DNA of 64,000 bases from CAVRGQ01 sp963720785 (GCA_963720785.1 CAVRGQ010000001.1:1-64000); one strand, 5' to 3'; counted from the first letter of the stretch, positions 45,654 through 55,087 are shown. Numbers and translations are program-made. Notes: a model not told the origin generated them from the letters alone.

Positions 45654-47345
45654 ATGGCCTCACCCATCGCCGACGACCCCCGCCTCGCCAAGCTCCGTGA
45701 GGCCGACGCCGCCCTCACCGCGCCCGGCGCGCCCTTCGAGCTGGTCGAGGAGGAGGTGCTCGGCGAGCAGATGCCCGTGCTGAAGCAGCGTCCCCGTTCG
45801 TTGCGCGACGTGCTGCTCGCCGGCGCCGCCCGCCACGGCGACCGCGAGGTGTACGTGTGGTCCGACGGCCGGCGCTCCACGTTCACCGGCCTCGTCACCG
45901 AGGTGGCCGAGGTCGCGCGTGGACTCGCCGAGCGTTACGGCATCGGCCCCGGCGACCGTGTCGCAGTGTGCGGGGCCAATTGCCCCGAGTACCTCCACAC
46001 GTTCTGGGCCTGCGCCGCGCTCGACGCCGTGCTCGTCGCGATGAACGGCTGGTGGACCGGCGCGGAGATGCGCAACGCGCTGGAGCTCACGCAGCCGAAG
46101 TTGCTGATCATGGACGAGAAGCGCCACGCCCGGATCGAGCACGACCCGGGCATCCCCACCGTCGTCATCGAGCGCGAGTGGGCGCAGGTGCCCGTCGCCG
46201 GCGTCACCGAGCTGCCCGACGTCACCATCGGCGAGGACGATCCGTTCGAGCTCATCTTCACGAGTGGCACCACCGGCCGGCCGAAGGCTGCCGTGCTGTC
46301 GCACCGGTCGGTCGTGTCGTACCTGCTGATGCAGGGCTACGGCGGCCTGCGCGGCGCCTACCTCGCCACGGGTGCCCTCCCCGCGCCGACGGGCGCCGAG
46401 CCGCCGGTGCGTCTCGCCACCTACCCGCTGTTCCACGTGTCGGGCCTGTCGAACGCGGTCGGCTGCGTGATGCAGGGCGCGAAGAGTGTGTGGCCGCTCG
46501 GCCGCTTCGACGCCGGCACGGTGATCGAGCTCACCAAGACCGAGGGCATCAACATCTGGGGTGGCGGCGTCACCCACGTGGTGCGCCTCCTCGACCACCC
46601 CGACGTCGACTCCGTCGACCCGTTGCAGATCATGAACATCGGCGTGGGCGGCTCGGCCACTCCCCCGGCGGTCATCGACCGCATCGAGGCGGCCTTCCCG
46701 CACCTCACCGGCACCACGTCGAGCGGGTACGGCTCCACCGAGACCGGCTTGCTGAGCCTGGCGTCCAACTGGATGCTGCGCATCGCGCCCGACACCGTCG
46801 GCCTGCCGCTCCCGAGCGTGGCGATCCGCATCACCGACGACCTCGGCGACGAGCTGCCCGAGGGTGAGGCCGGCCACATCGAGGCCCGCAGCTGGCAGAT
46901 GATGGTGGGCTACTACGACAACCCTCAGGCCGACGCCGACACGATCATGCCCGGCCGCTGGATCCGCACCGGCGACTACGGGCGGCTCGAGGACGGCATC
47001 CTCTACATCTCCACGCGACTGCGCGACCTCATCATCCGTGGCGGCGAGAACATCTACCCCTTCGAGATCGAGAACCGCCTCGACGAGCATCCCGAGGTGA
47101 TCGAGTGCGCGGTGTTCGGCTTCGAGAGCGCGACCTACGGCCAGGAGGTCAAGGCCGTCGTGGTGGTGCGCGCCGATGCCGAGATCGACGCCGCCGAACT
47201 GCAGGAGTTCTGCGCGGTGGAACTCGCGTCCTACAAGGTGCCCGCGGCGATCGACGTCACGAGTGAGCCGCTGCCGCGCACCGCGTCGGGCAAGGTCATG
47301 AAGCACGTGCTCGCCGGCGCGGAGAACACCCAGGTCGAGGAGTAG
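45654..47345 (+). CDS. Acyl-CoA synthetase (class I adenylate-forming)
   Basis: An intact 563-residue AMP-binding enzyme. Motifs: 'FELIFTSGTTGRPKAAVLSH' (P-loop) near residue 200, 'GTTSSGYGSTETGLLSLAS' (acyl-adenylate region), 'GRWIRTGDYGRLEDGILYIS', 'LIIRGGENIYPFEIENRLDE' and the terminal 'PRTASGKVMKHVL' with the catalytic Lys. It activates a fatty or aromatic acid as CoA thioester. The first 40 residues are an extension before the domain. It may be cotranscribed with the TfoX-like gene. Confidence 0.9.
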   Translation: MASPIADDPRLAKLREADAALTAPGAPFELVEEEVLGEQMPVLKQRPRSLRDVLLAGAARHGDREVYVWSDGRRSTFTGLVTEVAEVARGLAERYGIGPGDRVAVCGANCPEYLHTFWACAALDAVLVAMNGWWTGAEMRNALELTQPKLLIMDEKRHARIEHDPGIPTVVIEREWAQVPVAGVTELPDVTIGEDDPFELIFTSGTTGRPKAAVLSHRSVVSYLLMQGYGGLRGAYLATGALPAPTGAEPPVRLATYPLFHVSGLSNAVGCVMQGAKSVWPLGRFDAGTVIELTKTEGINIWGGGVTHVVRLLDHPDVDSVDPLQIMNIGVGGSATPPAVIDRIEAAFPHLTGTTSSGYGSTETGLLSLASNWMLRIAPDTVGLPLPSVAIRITDDLGDELPEGEAGHIEARSWQMMVGYYDNPQADADTIMPGRWIRTGDYGRLEDGILYISTRLRDLIIRGGENIYPFEIENRLDEHPEVIECAVFGFESATYGQEVKAVVVVRADAEIDAAELQEFCAVELASYKVPAAIDVTSEPLPRTASGKVMKHVLAGAENTQVEE

Positions 47346-47376
47346 CGCTCCGCCGCTCCGCCCGCCGCTCTGCTCC

Positions 47377-47407
47377 GCCGCCCGGACGCTCGGCCGCCCG
47401 GACGCTC
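47377..47407. repeat. Two tandem copies of a 15-base unit between convergent genes
   Basis: GCCGCCCGGACGCTC occurs at 47377-47391 and 47393-47407, with one base between (period 16). The second copy runs into the stop codon of the leftward membrane-protein gene. It is preceded by CCGCTC/CGCTCCG-rich low-complexity sequence (47346-47376). It may be replication slippage in a convergent gap. Confidence 0.55.
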
Positions 47408-49017
47408 AGCCCCGGAGGCCGCAGACCTTCAGCGCCGAGCCGGCCACCGGCACCAGGCGAACCTGCACGTCCTTGCGGGCGATGTTCAGCACCACGGGCT
47501 GGTCGGCCACCGCGTAGACGGGCCGCGCCTCACCCGCGCCCTGTGCGTCACGGAACTGCACCGTGAAGTTCCCGGTGCGATCCGCGGTGACCGGCAGCGA
47601 GCTGGCCTCGGTGAGCGGGAAGTCTTCTGCGCGCGAGATCGTGCGACAGGTGCCGCCGGCAACTGGGTACTTCTCGGCGCCCGGACCGTCGACCGTCATC
47701 TGCACGTACTCCGCGGCGGTGAGCACGTCGTCGTGGTCGACGGAGTCGAGCGACGGGAGGTCGCCCTGCGCCTCGAGGCGGGCGATCGTCTTCGGGCTGG
47801 GCTCCGCGATGATCCCGAACAGCGTGTCGGCGATGATCGGCGCCCGGTCGCGCAGCAGCACCGCGGTGCCGAGCGTGCGGGGCCGCATCTCCCCCACGAA
47901 GATCTCGCTCGACACCTCGTCGTTCAGGCCCACCACCTGCACCACGGTGAACGCCACGAGCACCGCGGCGGCCGCGTACGCCACCGGACGCCCGTGGCGG
48001 CGCACGAACGGCCCGACCACGTCCTGGAGCGCGAGCGCCAGGGCCGGGAGCAGCAGCACCACCACGATGTACGCATAGCGCGACGCGCCACCGTCGGTGC
48101 CGGCCCGGCGGATGCCGGTGAGCGCGCTGCCGAGGATCGCCCCGGTGCTGCACGCGAGCACGAGTGGCCACGGCTCGAGCCGCGGCTTCGCCCGCCACAC
48201 CAGCCACGCGACGAGGAGGACCAGCACGACCGGCCCGAGCAGGTCGACGCGGAAGAACCCGCCGATCGCGTCGGTGACGGCGCGCCACACGAACCCCGGG
48301 AGGCCGGTGATCGCGTCGGCAGTCGAGCTCTTGTTGCGCTGCCCCTCGGTGCCCCAGGTGACGTACCAGACGAGGTACACCGCCGCGGGCACCGACACGT
48401 CGACGAAGGCGAGCTTCCACCCGCGCCGCAGGAGCGCGGCGATCCCCACCACCATCGTCATGGTCACACCGGTGCCCGAGCACATGATGCCGACCACGAG
48501 CAACGCCCACACCGCGACGTCGCGACGACCGAAGCGCGTGCGTTCGGGATCGTCCTCCGGCAAGCACGAGCAGCGCGCCGAACCCGAGCGCGATGGGCGT
48601 GATGATGGTGATCTGCCACGCGGTGCTGACGTTCTCCCACCCGACCGCCATCACCACGAAGATGGCGGCGACGGCAGTCGCGAACGCGGGCTGCACGCCG
48701 ACGCGCAGGAGCAGCCGCCACAGCAGGTGCGCGACCACGAGTTGCACCACCACCAGCACCGCCACGTACGGCCAGTAGGAGCGCATCGCGACCATGGAGT
48801 AGAGCGCTCGGAACACCAGGATCGGCACCGTGGTCCAGTGCTCGAAGTGCGGGGCGAAGATGCTCAGCGTCTGCGGGTTCGCACCGAGGCCGCGGGAGGT
48901 GATCACACCCCACTCGTCGCCGCTGAACCACTGGTCGCGGTTCACCCAGAACAGCACCGGTGCCGCGAGCGCGAGCGTGGCCAGGTGGACCCACAGCCAC
49001 CGCGTCCGGCCCGTCAT
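47406..49017 (-). CDS. Polytopic membrane protein, probably GT-C-like glycosyltransferase, frameshifted
   Basis: The N-terminal half starts 'MTGRTRWLWVHLATLALAAP' and has an acidic loop 'NRDQWFSGDEWGVITSRGLG' after the first helix, as in GT-C fold transferases. An extra G near 48558 shifts the frame; repaired, 'GFGALLVLAEDDPERTRFG' continues to 'GLKVCGLRG'-like C-terminal extracytoplasmic sequence (about 536 residues, roughly ten helices). The start overlaps the stop of the GT4 gene (ATGA), so the pair probably works on a surface glycan. Donor and acceptor unknown. Confidence 0.7.
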
Positions 49018-50054
49018 CGCGCGTGCTCCAGTCGCTCCAGCAGATGGCCCACGTAGCGCGCCGGGGTGGCCGTCGCCGCGATCGCCGGTGCGTCCCGCGC
49101 CGCCCCTCGCGCGAGCGCGGCGAAGTCGGCGCCGACGAGCGCCGCGCGCAGGTCGACGGCGGTCGCGGAGCACGCCACGATCGCACCGCGGTACCCGGGC
49201 GGCACGCTGTCGGCCAGCGCCGGCGTCAGCAGCACCGGCGCCGCGTAGGCCAGCGCCTCGGCGAGCACCCGTGACCCGGACCCGAAGTCGCGGTAGCGGG
49301 TGGGGTCGTACGGGCACACGACGAGATCGCACTCCTCGTAGGCGCGCCGCAGGCCGGCATCGTCGACCGGCGGCTCGCGGACGACCAGCGCCCGCCCGAC
49401 CCGCCGCTCCCCCGGCGGTTCGAGGTGGAACTCGCCACCGAGGTGCCGCACCACCACGTCGAGGTCGCGCACCGCGTCGAGCAGCGCCGGCAGGCCCTTC
49501 TCCCAACGGTCGTCGCCCACGAAGAGGAGTTGCGGCACCTCACGCGGCGGGCGTGCCGGTCGGGGTGCCGGCTCGGGCCCGATCAATCGAGTGACGCTGA
49601 CCGCGTCGGCGGGCAGGAACTCCTCGAGCATGTGGCGGGCCGACTCGGTGTGCGCCACGAGCCGTACCCCCTGATCGGCGAGCCGGGCGAGCCGGTCCCG
49701 GCGCCGCTGCGCCTGGCCGTGGCCGAGCGCGTAGTGCCATGTGCGGTGCACCACGCGGACGCGGGCAACCGGACCGAGCACCCACAGCGCGTCGTGCGCG
49801 TGCAGGTCGAGCACCGCGTCGGCGTGGCGGAGGTCCCAGCGGGTCCGGTCGAGCACGTCGGAGCCGTACCACGCGGCGCGGCGCGCGGGGTTCCGACTCG
49901 CGGGCGGTCGCGTGCGGACCGCGCGGAAGGTACCGGTGCCGCACGGGCGGTCACCGAGGTAACGGATTTCGTGGCCGAGCCCGGCCAACTCGGCACACAC
50001 CAGCCCCGCGTACTTCGTGTGCGACGGAGTCTTGTTCACCACGGCGACGCGCAC
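49014..50054 (-). CDS. Glycosyltransferase, GT4/GT-B-like
   Basis: A 346-residue protein starting at GTG 50054 (MRVAVVNKTPSHTKYAGLVC). 'PQLLFVGDDRWEKGLPALLD' and 'GSRVLAEALAYAAPVLLTPA' are the C-terminal nucleotide-sugar domain of GT-B enzymes; the EX7E-like region is partly altered. No membrane segments. It is coupled by overlap to the polytopic membrane protein gene downstream and likely adds a sugar in cell-envelope glycan synthesis. Confidence 0.72.
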   Translation of the reverse strand: MRVAVVNKTPSHTKYAGLVCAELAGLGHEIRYLGDRPCGTGTFRAVRTRPPASRNPARRAAWYGSDVLDRTRWDLRHADAVLDLHAHDALWVLGPVARVRVVHRTWHYALGHGQAQRRRDRLARLADQGVRLVAHTESARHMLEEFLPADAVSVTRLIGPEPAPRPARPPREVPQLLFVGDDRWEKGLPALLDAVRDLDVVVRHLGGEFHLEPPGERRVGRALVVREPPVDDAGLRRAYEECDLVVCPYDPTRYRDFGSGSRVLAEALAYAAPVLLTPALADSVPPGYRGAIVACSATAVDLRAALVGADFAALARGAARDAPAIAATATPARYVGHLLERLEHAR

Positions 50055-50123
50055 CGCCGCACGCTACCGGGAGCGGCGGACGGCAGCGTGTCAAGGGCGC
50101 GTCGAGGCTCCGTCGAGCGGAGG

Positions 50124-51047
50124 TCAGCTGGTGGCGGCCACGAACTCCGCGATCACCCGACCGAGCTCGGGGCCGCGGTCCTCCTGGAGGAAGTGGCCGC
50201 CGCCCTCGATGGTCACGTGGTCCTGGCCCTGCGTGCCGGGCACCCGGCGGAGGAACTCGGCGTCGCCGCCGCCGGTGATCGGGTCGCCGTCGCTGAACGC
50301 GCACAGGAAGGGCTTGTCGAACTGCTCGAGCACCTTCCACGCGGCCACGTTGGCGTCGTGCTCGGGGTCGTCGGGCGTCGACGGCACCAGCTTCGGGAAG
50401 ATCCGCGCCCCGGCCTTGTAGTCGTCGTCGGGGAAGGGCGCGTCGTAGGCCGCGATCACCGCGGCCGCCAGGTCGGTGGTGGTGCCGAAGTTGATGATCT
50501 GGCCGATCGGCAGGGACGGCGTCTCCGCCGCGAACTGCTGCCACGCGAAGAAGGCGTCGGTGAGGTGGCCGTCGCCGGTGGGCAGCCCGGTGTTGCCGAT
50601 GACCACGCGGGCGAAGCGCTCCGGCTGCGCCGCGACGAGGCGCAGCCCGATGAGACCACCCCAGTCCTGCCCGAAGAAGGTGGCGTCGCGCAGGTCGAGC
50701 ACGTCGAAGACCAGCTCGCTCATCCACGCGACGTGCGCGGCGTAGCTGTAGTCGGCGACGTCGGCGGGCTTGTCGGAGCGACCGAAACCCACGAGGTCGG
50801 GGGCGATCACGCGGTGACCCGCGGCGACGAGCACCGGGATCACGCGGCGGTACAGGAAGGACCACGACGGCTCACCGTGCATCAGCAGCACCGGCGCCGC
50901 GTCGCGCGGGCCCTCGTCGAGGTAGTGCACGCGCAGCTCGGTGCCGGCCAGTTCGCCCGGGCCCGCGGTGATGGTCGCGTAGCGGGGCGCGAACGGGTAC
51001 TCGGGCAGGCCGGCGAACTGCTCGTCGGGGGTGCGCAGGACCTTCAC
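50124..51047 (-). CDS. Haloalkane-dehalogenase-like alpha/beta hydrolase
   Basis: A 307-residue alpha/beta hydrolase close to the DhlA/DhmA subgroup. The oxyanion element is 'LLMHGEPSWSFLYRRVIP'. The nucleophile is Asp128 in 'ATFFGQDWGGLIGLRL', with the following Trp as a halide ligand. An Asp near 255 (SDGDPIT) and His285 (GGGHFLQED) complete the triad. Asp instead of Ser as nucleophile indicates dehalogenase or epoxide-hydrolase chemistry. GTG 51047 has GGAGA 4 bases upstream. Last gene of the M24-sulfatase-dehalogenase unit. Confidence 0.82.
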   Translation of the reverse strand: MKVLRTPDEQFAGLPEYPFAPRYATITAGPGELAGTELRVHYLDEGPRDAAPVLLMHGEPSWSFLYRRVIPVLVAAGHRVIAPDLVGFGRSDKPADVADYSYAAHVAWMSELVFDVLDLRDATFFGQDWGGLIGLRLVAAQPERFARVVIGNTGLPTGDGHLTDAFFAWQQFAAETPSLPIGQIINFGTTTDLAAAVIAAYDAPFPDDDYKAGARIFPKLVPSTPDDPEHDANVAAWKVLEQFDKPFLCAFSDGDPITGGGDAEFLRRVPGTQGQDHVTIEGGGHFLQEDRGPELGRVIAEFVAATS

Positions 51048-51075
51048 GGTGTCTCCAGTGCAGTCGTGGATCGGA

Positions 51076-52669
51076 TCAGGCGGGGGCTTCGACCGCCAGC
51101 GTCTTCGCACGCGGCGGGCATCGAGGCCCGGAGATCGGCGACGAGGTCGTCGCGCAGCGCGCGGTGCGCGGGGTCGGACCAGAGGTTGTGCCACTGGTGC
51201 GGGTCGTCGGTGAGGTCGTAGAGCTCGCCCTCGGTGCCGTCGTAGTGCACGCCGCACTTGGTGAGCACGCCTTCGCCCCACGACTCCTCGAGGCCGTTGG
51301 GCTGCCCGTCGGTGCTCTCGTCGTAGACGGTGCAGGTGAAGCCGTCGCGGACGATCGACGCGAAGTGCATCCCGTAGCCGGGGAACTGGCTGTCCCACTG
51401 CGTGATCGCGCGCTCGAAGCCGCGCGCCTCGGCGTCGGCACCGTCGACGGGCAGCGCGTGGCCCTGCATCCAGTCGGCGGTTTCGATGCCGGCGATCGCG
51501 CAGAACGTGGGTGCCAGGTCGACCTGGCTGACCGGCGCGTCCACCGCCGCGGGCGTGACCCCCGCCGCGGGCGCCGGCCTCCACACGAGCGGCAGGCGCA
51601 TCAGCGCGTCGACGTGCCAGGGCCCCTTGAACAGGAAGCCGAAGTCGCCCTGCATCTCGCCGTGATCGGTGGTGAAGATGATGTCGGTGTCGTCGAGGCG
51701 TCCGAGGATGGCGAGGTGGTCGAGCACACGCCCGAGGGCCTCGTCGATCAGCTCGTTCATCACGTGCACCCGTGCGTTGAGCTCGCGCACCTGGTCGTGG
51801 GTGAGCTCGTCGGGATACCAGTACATCGGGCCACCCTCCGCGTTGGCGAAGGTGCGGTCGTACCACCCGAGCCAGTGGGCCGGTCGCCCCTCGAGCACGG
51901 CGCGTATCGCGTCGGGCGAGCCGGGATGACCCGGCGGCAGGTCGAGGTCGCGCCAGTTCACGCGGCGCATCTCCGACTCGGGCGGGTCCCACGGGTGGTG
52001 CGGGTCCGGGAAGCTCACCCAACAGAAGAACGGGTCGTCGGCGTCGACGGTGTCGAGCCACTCGATGGCCCGGTCCGCGGTCCAGTCGGTGTGGTACCAC
52101 TCGCGCGGGATCGCGTTGTGCTTCGTCTCCGGCGCGCCGGTGTCGCCGCCGGGGTGCGCGCCGAGCAGCTCGCAGAACGACTCGAGGTGCTCGGGGTGGA
52201 ACTCCGCCACCCACTTGCCGTAGTGCTGCACCGGCCGCCCCTGGAACGCGGCGACGTGCGCGGCCTGGATCGAGTAGTCGAAACCGCGCCAGGGCCCGGT
52301 GTCGCCGCGGCGCCACCGCTTGTTCTCCTCCCACTTGTTCTGGAAGTCGAACGCCGGCTCGAAGTGGGCCTTGCCCACCAATGCGGTGCGGTAGCCGCCG
52401 ACGTCGCGCAGGTGCGCAGCGATGCTCGGCGCGTCCTCGGGCAACGGCACGCCGTTCGACGTGACACCGTGCGTGCGCGGGTACTGGCCCGTGAGCATCG
52501 TGCAGCGCGCGGGCATGCACACCGTGTTGTTGGCGTACATGCGCGAGTAGTTGACGCCATGCGCGGCGAGACCGTCGACGACGGGTGTGCGCGCGATGGC
52601 GCCGCCGGTGCAGCCGAGCGCGTCGTAGCGCTGCTGGTCGGTGGTGACGAAGAGGATGTTGCGCTTCAC
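51076..52669 (-). CDS. Sulfatase (formylglycine-type), frameshifted at the 3' end
   Basis: A type I sulfatase of the alkaline phosphatase superfamily. The modification motif C-X-P-X-R is CMPAR at residues 51-55 (Cys51 would become formylglycine), Asp11 and neighbours ('FVTTDQQRYDALGC') bind calcium, and 'IIFTTDHGEMQGDFG' is the later metal site. An extra C near 51113 (CCCGCCGCG for CCCGCGCG) alters the last codons; repaired it ends 'MPARAKTLAVEAPA' at 51076. No signal peptide, so cytosolic. The GTG start overlaps the M24 stop (GTGA). Confidence 0.88.
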
Positions 52670-53553
52670 GCGCTCTCTCCGGGCGCCGTCGCGGCGGCCG
52701 CCCAGCGGCGCACGTGCGGCAGGTCGTCGTCGAGCCAGAAGGCGTCGTCGTCGGTGACGACCATCAGTTCCTCGAACTTGGCGCCCACGCCGGCGCGCCC
52801 GATGTGCGGCTCCACGGCCCACACTCCCGGCGTCGGCCGGTGGTCGGCGCGCTCGCCGTCGTTCCAGATCGGCCAGCAGGTGTCGCGCTCGACCGCCTCC
52901 ATGATCGCGGCGACGAGGCCCTCGCCCGCCGCGACACCGAACCCGGGGATCGGGCCGGCATGGTCGGGATCGGGACCGAGGCGCATCACGCGGTGCCCGA
53001 GCGCGCGGTCGGGGTACTCCTGGTGGCAGTTCACCCATCCGTGGTCGGCGATGACGGTGTCGAGCTCCACGTAGAGTTCGCGCAGGGTGCGCCCCGCCCG
53101 CACGCCGGCGAGCAACTGGTCGCGCATCGGCGCGAGGCCGGCGAGCAACTCCTCGTACACCTCGTTGGTGCCGACCACACACGAGTAGCCGATGTCGGAG
53201 CAGTAGCCGTCGACGACGGGAGCGAGGTCGACGATCACCGCGGTGCCCTCGGCGATCGCGGTGTCGGTCGGGAAGAAGCCACCCCCGTTCTTGGCGCCTC
53301 GCCCGCCCTCGATGCCGGCCTGCGCCCAACCCGGCGCCAGCATGGTGCGCTCGCCGAACCAGGCGAACGGGAAGTGGAACACCTGGTCGACGTCACGCGC
53401 GGCCTGCGCCGCGGCGATGGCGTCGCACGCGTCCTGCTCGGTCATCCCGACCTCGAGCGAGGCGGCGACCTCCTCGGCGATGTCGTACGCGAGCCGTTGC
53501 ACCTCGCGGAACCCGGTGAGCTCTTCGTCCCCGTACGGGAAGCTGTCGGTCAT
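52666..53553 (-). CDS. M24-family metallopeptidase (Xaa-Pro aminopeptidase/creatinase fold)
   Basis: A 295-residue pita-bread-fold protein. Metal ligands are Asp109 and Asp120 in 'VIVDLAPVVDGYCSDIGYS', a His in 'RALGHRVMRLG', and Glu residues in 'GVWAVEPHIGRAG' and 'AKFEELMVVTDDD'. It lacks the N-terminal domain of full prolidases. M24 members include peptidases and non-peptidase enzymes such as creatinase and DddP, so the substrate is open. It is first in a coupled operon with sulfatase and dehalogenase genes and divergent from a TetR gene across a 22-bp palindrome. Confidence 0.83.
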   Translation of the reverse strand: MTDSFPYGDEELTGFREVQRLAYDIAEEVAASLEVGMTEQDACDAIAAAQAARDVDQVFHFPFAWFGERTMLAPGWAQAGIEGGRGAKNGGGFFPTDTAIAEGTAVIVDLAPVVDGYCSDIGYSCVVGTNEVYEELLAGLAPMRDQLLAGVRAGRTLRELYVELDTVIADHGWVNCHQEYPDRALGHRVMRLGPDPDHAGPIPGFGVAAGEGLVAAIMEAVERDTCWPIWNDGERADHRPTPGVWAVEPHIGRAGVGAKFEELMVVTDDDAFWLDDDLPHVRRWAAAATAPGESA

Positions 53554-53581
53554 GGCGCGAGTCAAGCATTCTGGGAGTCCG

Positions 53582-53603
53582 ACTGTCAACATCTATTGAC
53601 AGT
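53582..53603. promoter_or_regulatory. Candidate operator: ACTGTCAA-N6-TTGACAGT
   Basis: A perfect inverted repeat with 8-base arms and a 6-base spacer lies in the 77-base divergent region between the M24 gene start (53553) and the TetR gene start (53631). It is the most A/T-rich spot nearby and the TTGACA arm could double as a -35 element. It is the likely binding site of the adjacent TetR. Confidence 0.65.
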
Positions 53604-53630
53604 TGCACTCCCACTACCTACGCTTCCCGC

Positions 53631-54248
53631 ATGACCAGCGCCCCACTCCCGGTCGACAGCACGGTCGACGGGCGGAACCTCCGGGCCGCGCGCGGAGTCG
53701 CGACGCCGTGGTGCACGCCATCCTGTCGCTCTACGCCGAGGGCGAGCTGCGGCCGGGCGCCGCCGCGATCGCCGCCCGGGCCGGCGTGTCCCAGAGCTCG
53801 GTGTTCCGCCACTTCAAGGACATCGAGGCCCTGGTGCAGGCCGCGGTCGAGGCCCAGTGGGATCTGCAGCACGACCGCTTTGCTCCCCCGCCGGGCACTG
53901 GCACCCGCGAGGAGCGGGTGGGCGCGATGGTCGAGCAACGCCTGGCGCTCCACGACGCCGTCGGCAACGCCAGCCGCGCCGCCCGGGTGAACTTCCCGGA
54001 GTCCCCCACGTTGCAGCGGATGCTGCGCCTGCGCCGGGCGCTGCTGCGCGACCAGGTGGCGGAGCAGTTCGCCCCCGAGTTGGGCCGCCGCGACGCCATC
54101 ACCCGCGAGGTGCTGCTCGACGCACTCGACGCGGCGTGCGGCCTCGAGCAGCTCGAGTACCTCCGCGTCGACCGCGGGCTCACGCGGCGAGCAGGCCCGC
54201 GACGTCGTCACGGTCACGTTGCGCGCGCTGCTCCGGAAGGGAACCTGA
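53631..54248 (+). CDS. TetR-family regulator, two frameshifts
   Basis: The helix-turn-helix is 'AAIAARAGVSQSSVFRHFKD' followed by 'IEALVQAAVEAQWDLQHDRF'. The first break is near 53692 in a GCGCGCG run, joining 'NLRAAR' to 'SRDAVVHAILSLYAEGEL'. The second is near 54187 (ACGCGGCGAG for ACGCGCGAG), after which 'LTREQARDVVTVTLRALLR' ends at TGA 54248. Repaired length is about 205 residues. The stop overlaps the next ATG. It is divergent from the M24-sulfatase-dehalogenase operon and probably represses it. Confidence 0.82.
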
Positions 54249-54688
54249 TGCGAGTCGACCTCATCCCCACCGACGCCCAGATCGCCGAGTTGCTCGAGCA
54301 AGCCGGTGACGGACCCGTCGTGATGCTCAACCTGAACCGGTACCGGCAGACCGCGCAGTACGAGGTGGGCCACTCCGATGCCGACGCCAGGCTCGGCGGG
54401 CGCGATGCGTACCTCCGGTACGGGATCGTCGCGCTCGAAGCGGTCACCGCGCTCGGCGGCCGCATCCTGTGGCAGACCGATGCGCGCATGGTGGCGGTCG
54501 GCACCGAGAACGACGTATGGGACGAGGTCGTCGCGGTCTGGTACCCGAACACCGGCGCCTTCCTGCGCCTGGTCGAGCATCCCGGCTACATCGAGGCCCA
54601 CGCCCACCGCGACGCCGCGCTCGAGCGCGCGGTCGTGATCGCCACTGTGGGCGAGACGACCCCCACGCTCACTCCACCGTTCAGCTGA
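54248..54688 (+). CDS. DUF1330-family protein
   Basis: A 146-residue dimeric alpha+beta-barrel-like protein starting MRVDLIPTDAQIAELLEQAG. 'PVVMLNLNRYRQTAQYEVGH', 'AYLRYGIVALEAVTALGGRI' and 'DEVVAVWYPNTGAFLRLVEH' with 'PGYIEAHAHRDAALE' match the DUF1330 pattern. Biochemical role is unknown. Coupled to the TetR gene by TGATG; its 3' end overlaps the convergent YjbR-like gene by 8 bases. Confidence 0.78.
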   Translation: MRVDLIPTDAQIAELLEQAGDGPVVMLNLNRYRQTAQYEVGHSDADARLGGRDAYLRYGIVALEAVTALGGRILWQTDARMVAVGTENDVWDEVVAVWYPNTGAFLRLVEHPGYIEAHAHRDAALERAVVIATVGETTPTLTPPFS

Positions 54689-55079
54689 TCGGGCGTCGGC
54701 GGGAGTACTCCACCGCGAGGTCGTCGGGCGCGCAGCAGAGCCAGGCGTCGACGACGGCACGCTTCACGTCGCGCTTCGTCGCGACGGAGAGATCGATCAG
54801 CACTGCGGCGTAGCCGTCGAAGTGCGGGATGGTGAAGAAGCCGCGCAACCCCTCTTCGAGGATCGCGTCCTTCTCACCGAGATCGTCGGTGGTCAACGCG
54901 AGGATCGGACCCGTCGGGGGCGTCTCGTCGCCGTACCGCTTGATGTCGGCCTTGCTGAATGGCCGCTCCCACGCGAAGACCTTGCTGTGCACCGTCCACG
55001 TGTGGTGCCCGTAGCGCGTGCCCTCCTCGACGTCGGGCAGCGCGGCGGCGAACTCGGCAACCTCCGACAGCGTGATCAC
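54681..55079 (-). CDS. MmcQ/YjbR-family protein
   Basis: A 132-residue protein from GTG 55079: 'VITLSEVAEFAAALPDVEEG' then 'TWTVHSKVFAWERPFSKADI' and the C-terminal 'KRDVKRAVVDAWLCCAP'. The YjbR fold (CyaY-like, double-wing) has been suggested to bind DNA; function unknown. The frame continues upstream without YjbR similarity, which is why the GTG is chosen. Its start codon lies inside a 16-base palindrome. Confidence 0.8.
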   Translation of the reverse strand: MITLSEVAEFAAALPDVEEGTRYGHHTWTVHSKVFAWERPFSKADIKRYGDETPPTGPILALTTDDLGEKDAILEEGLRGFFTIPHFDGYAAVLIDLSVATKRDVKRAVVDAWLCCAPDDLAVEYSRRRPIS

Positions 55080-55087
55080 ATGATCAC
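55072..55087. promoter_or_regulatory. Palindrome GTGATCA-CA-TGATCAC over the YjbR-like start codon
   Basis: Seven-base perfect arms with a 2-base spacer lie in the 48-base divergent gap and include the YjbR-like GTG. It may be an operator, but self-complementary GATC-type words can also arise by chance, so support is weak. Confidence 0.35.

Noticed and set aside
47346..47405. CRISPR-like repeats in the CCGCTC-rich convergent gap
   Set aside because: Only two 15-base copies with a one-base spacer, no spacers of constant length and no cas genes.
52666..53553. M24 gene as a DMSP lyase (DddP)
   Set aside because: DddP belongs to the M24 fold but is about 100 residues longer with a distinct N-terminal domain; nothing here supports DMSP chemistry.
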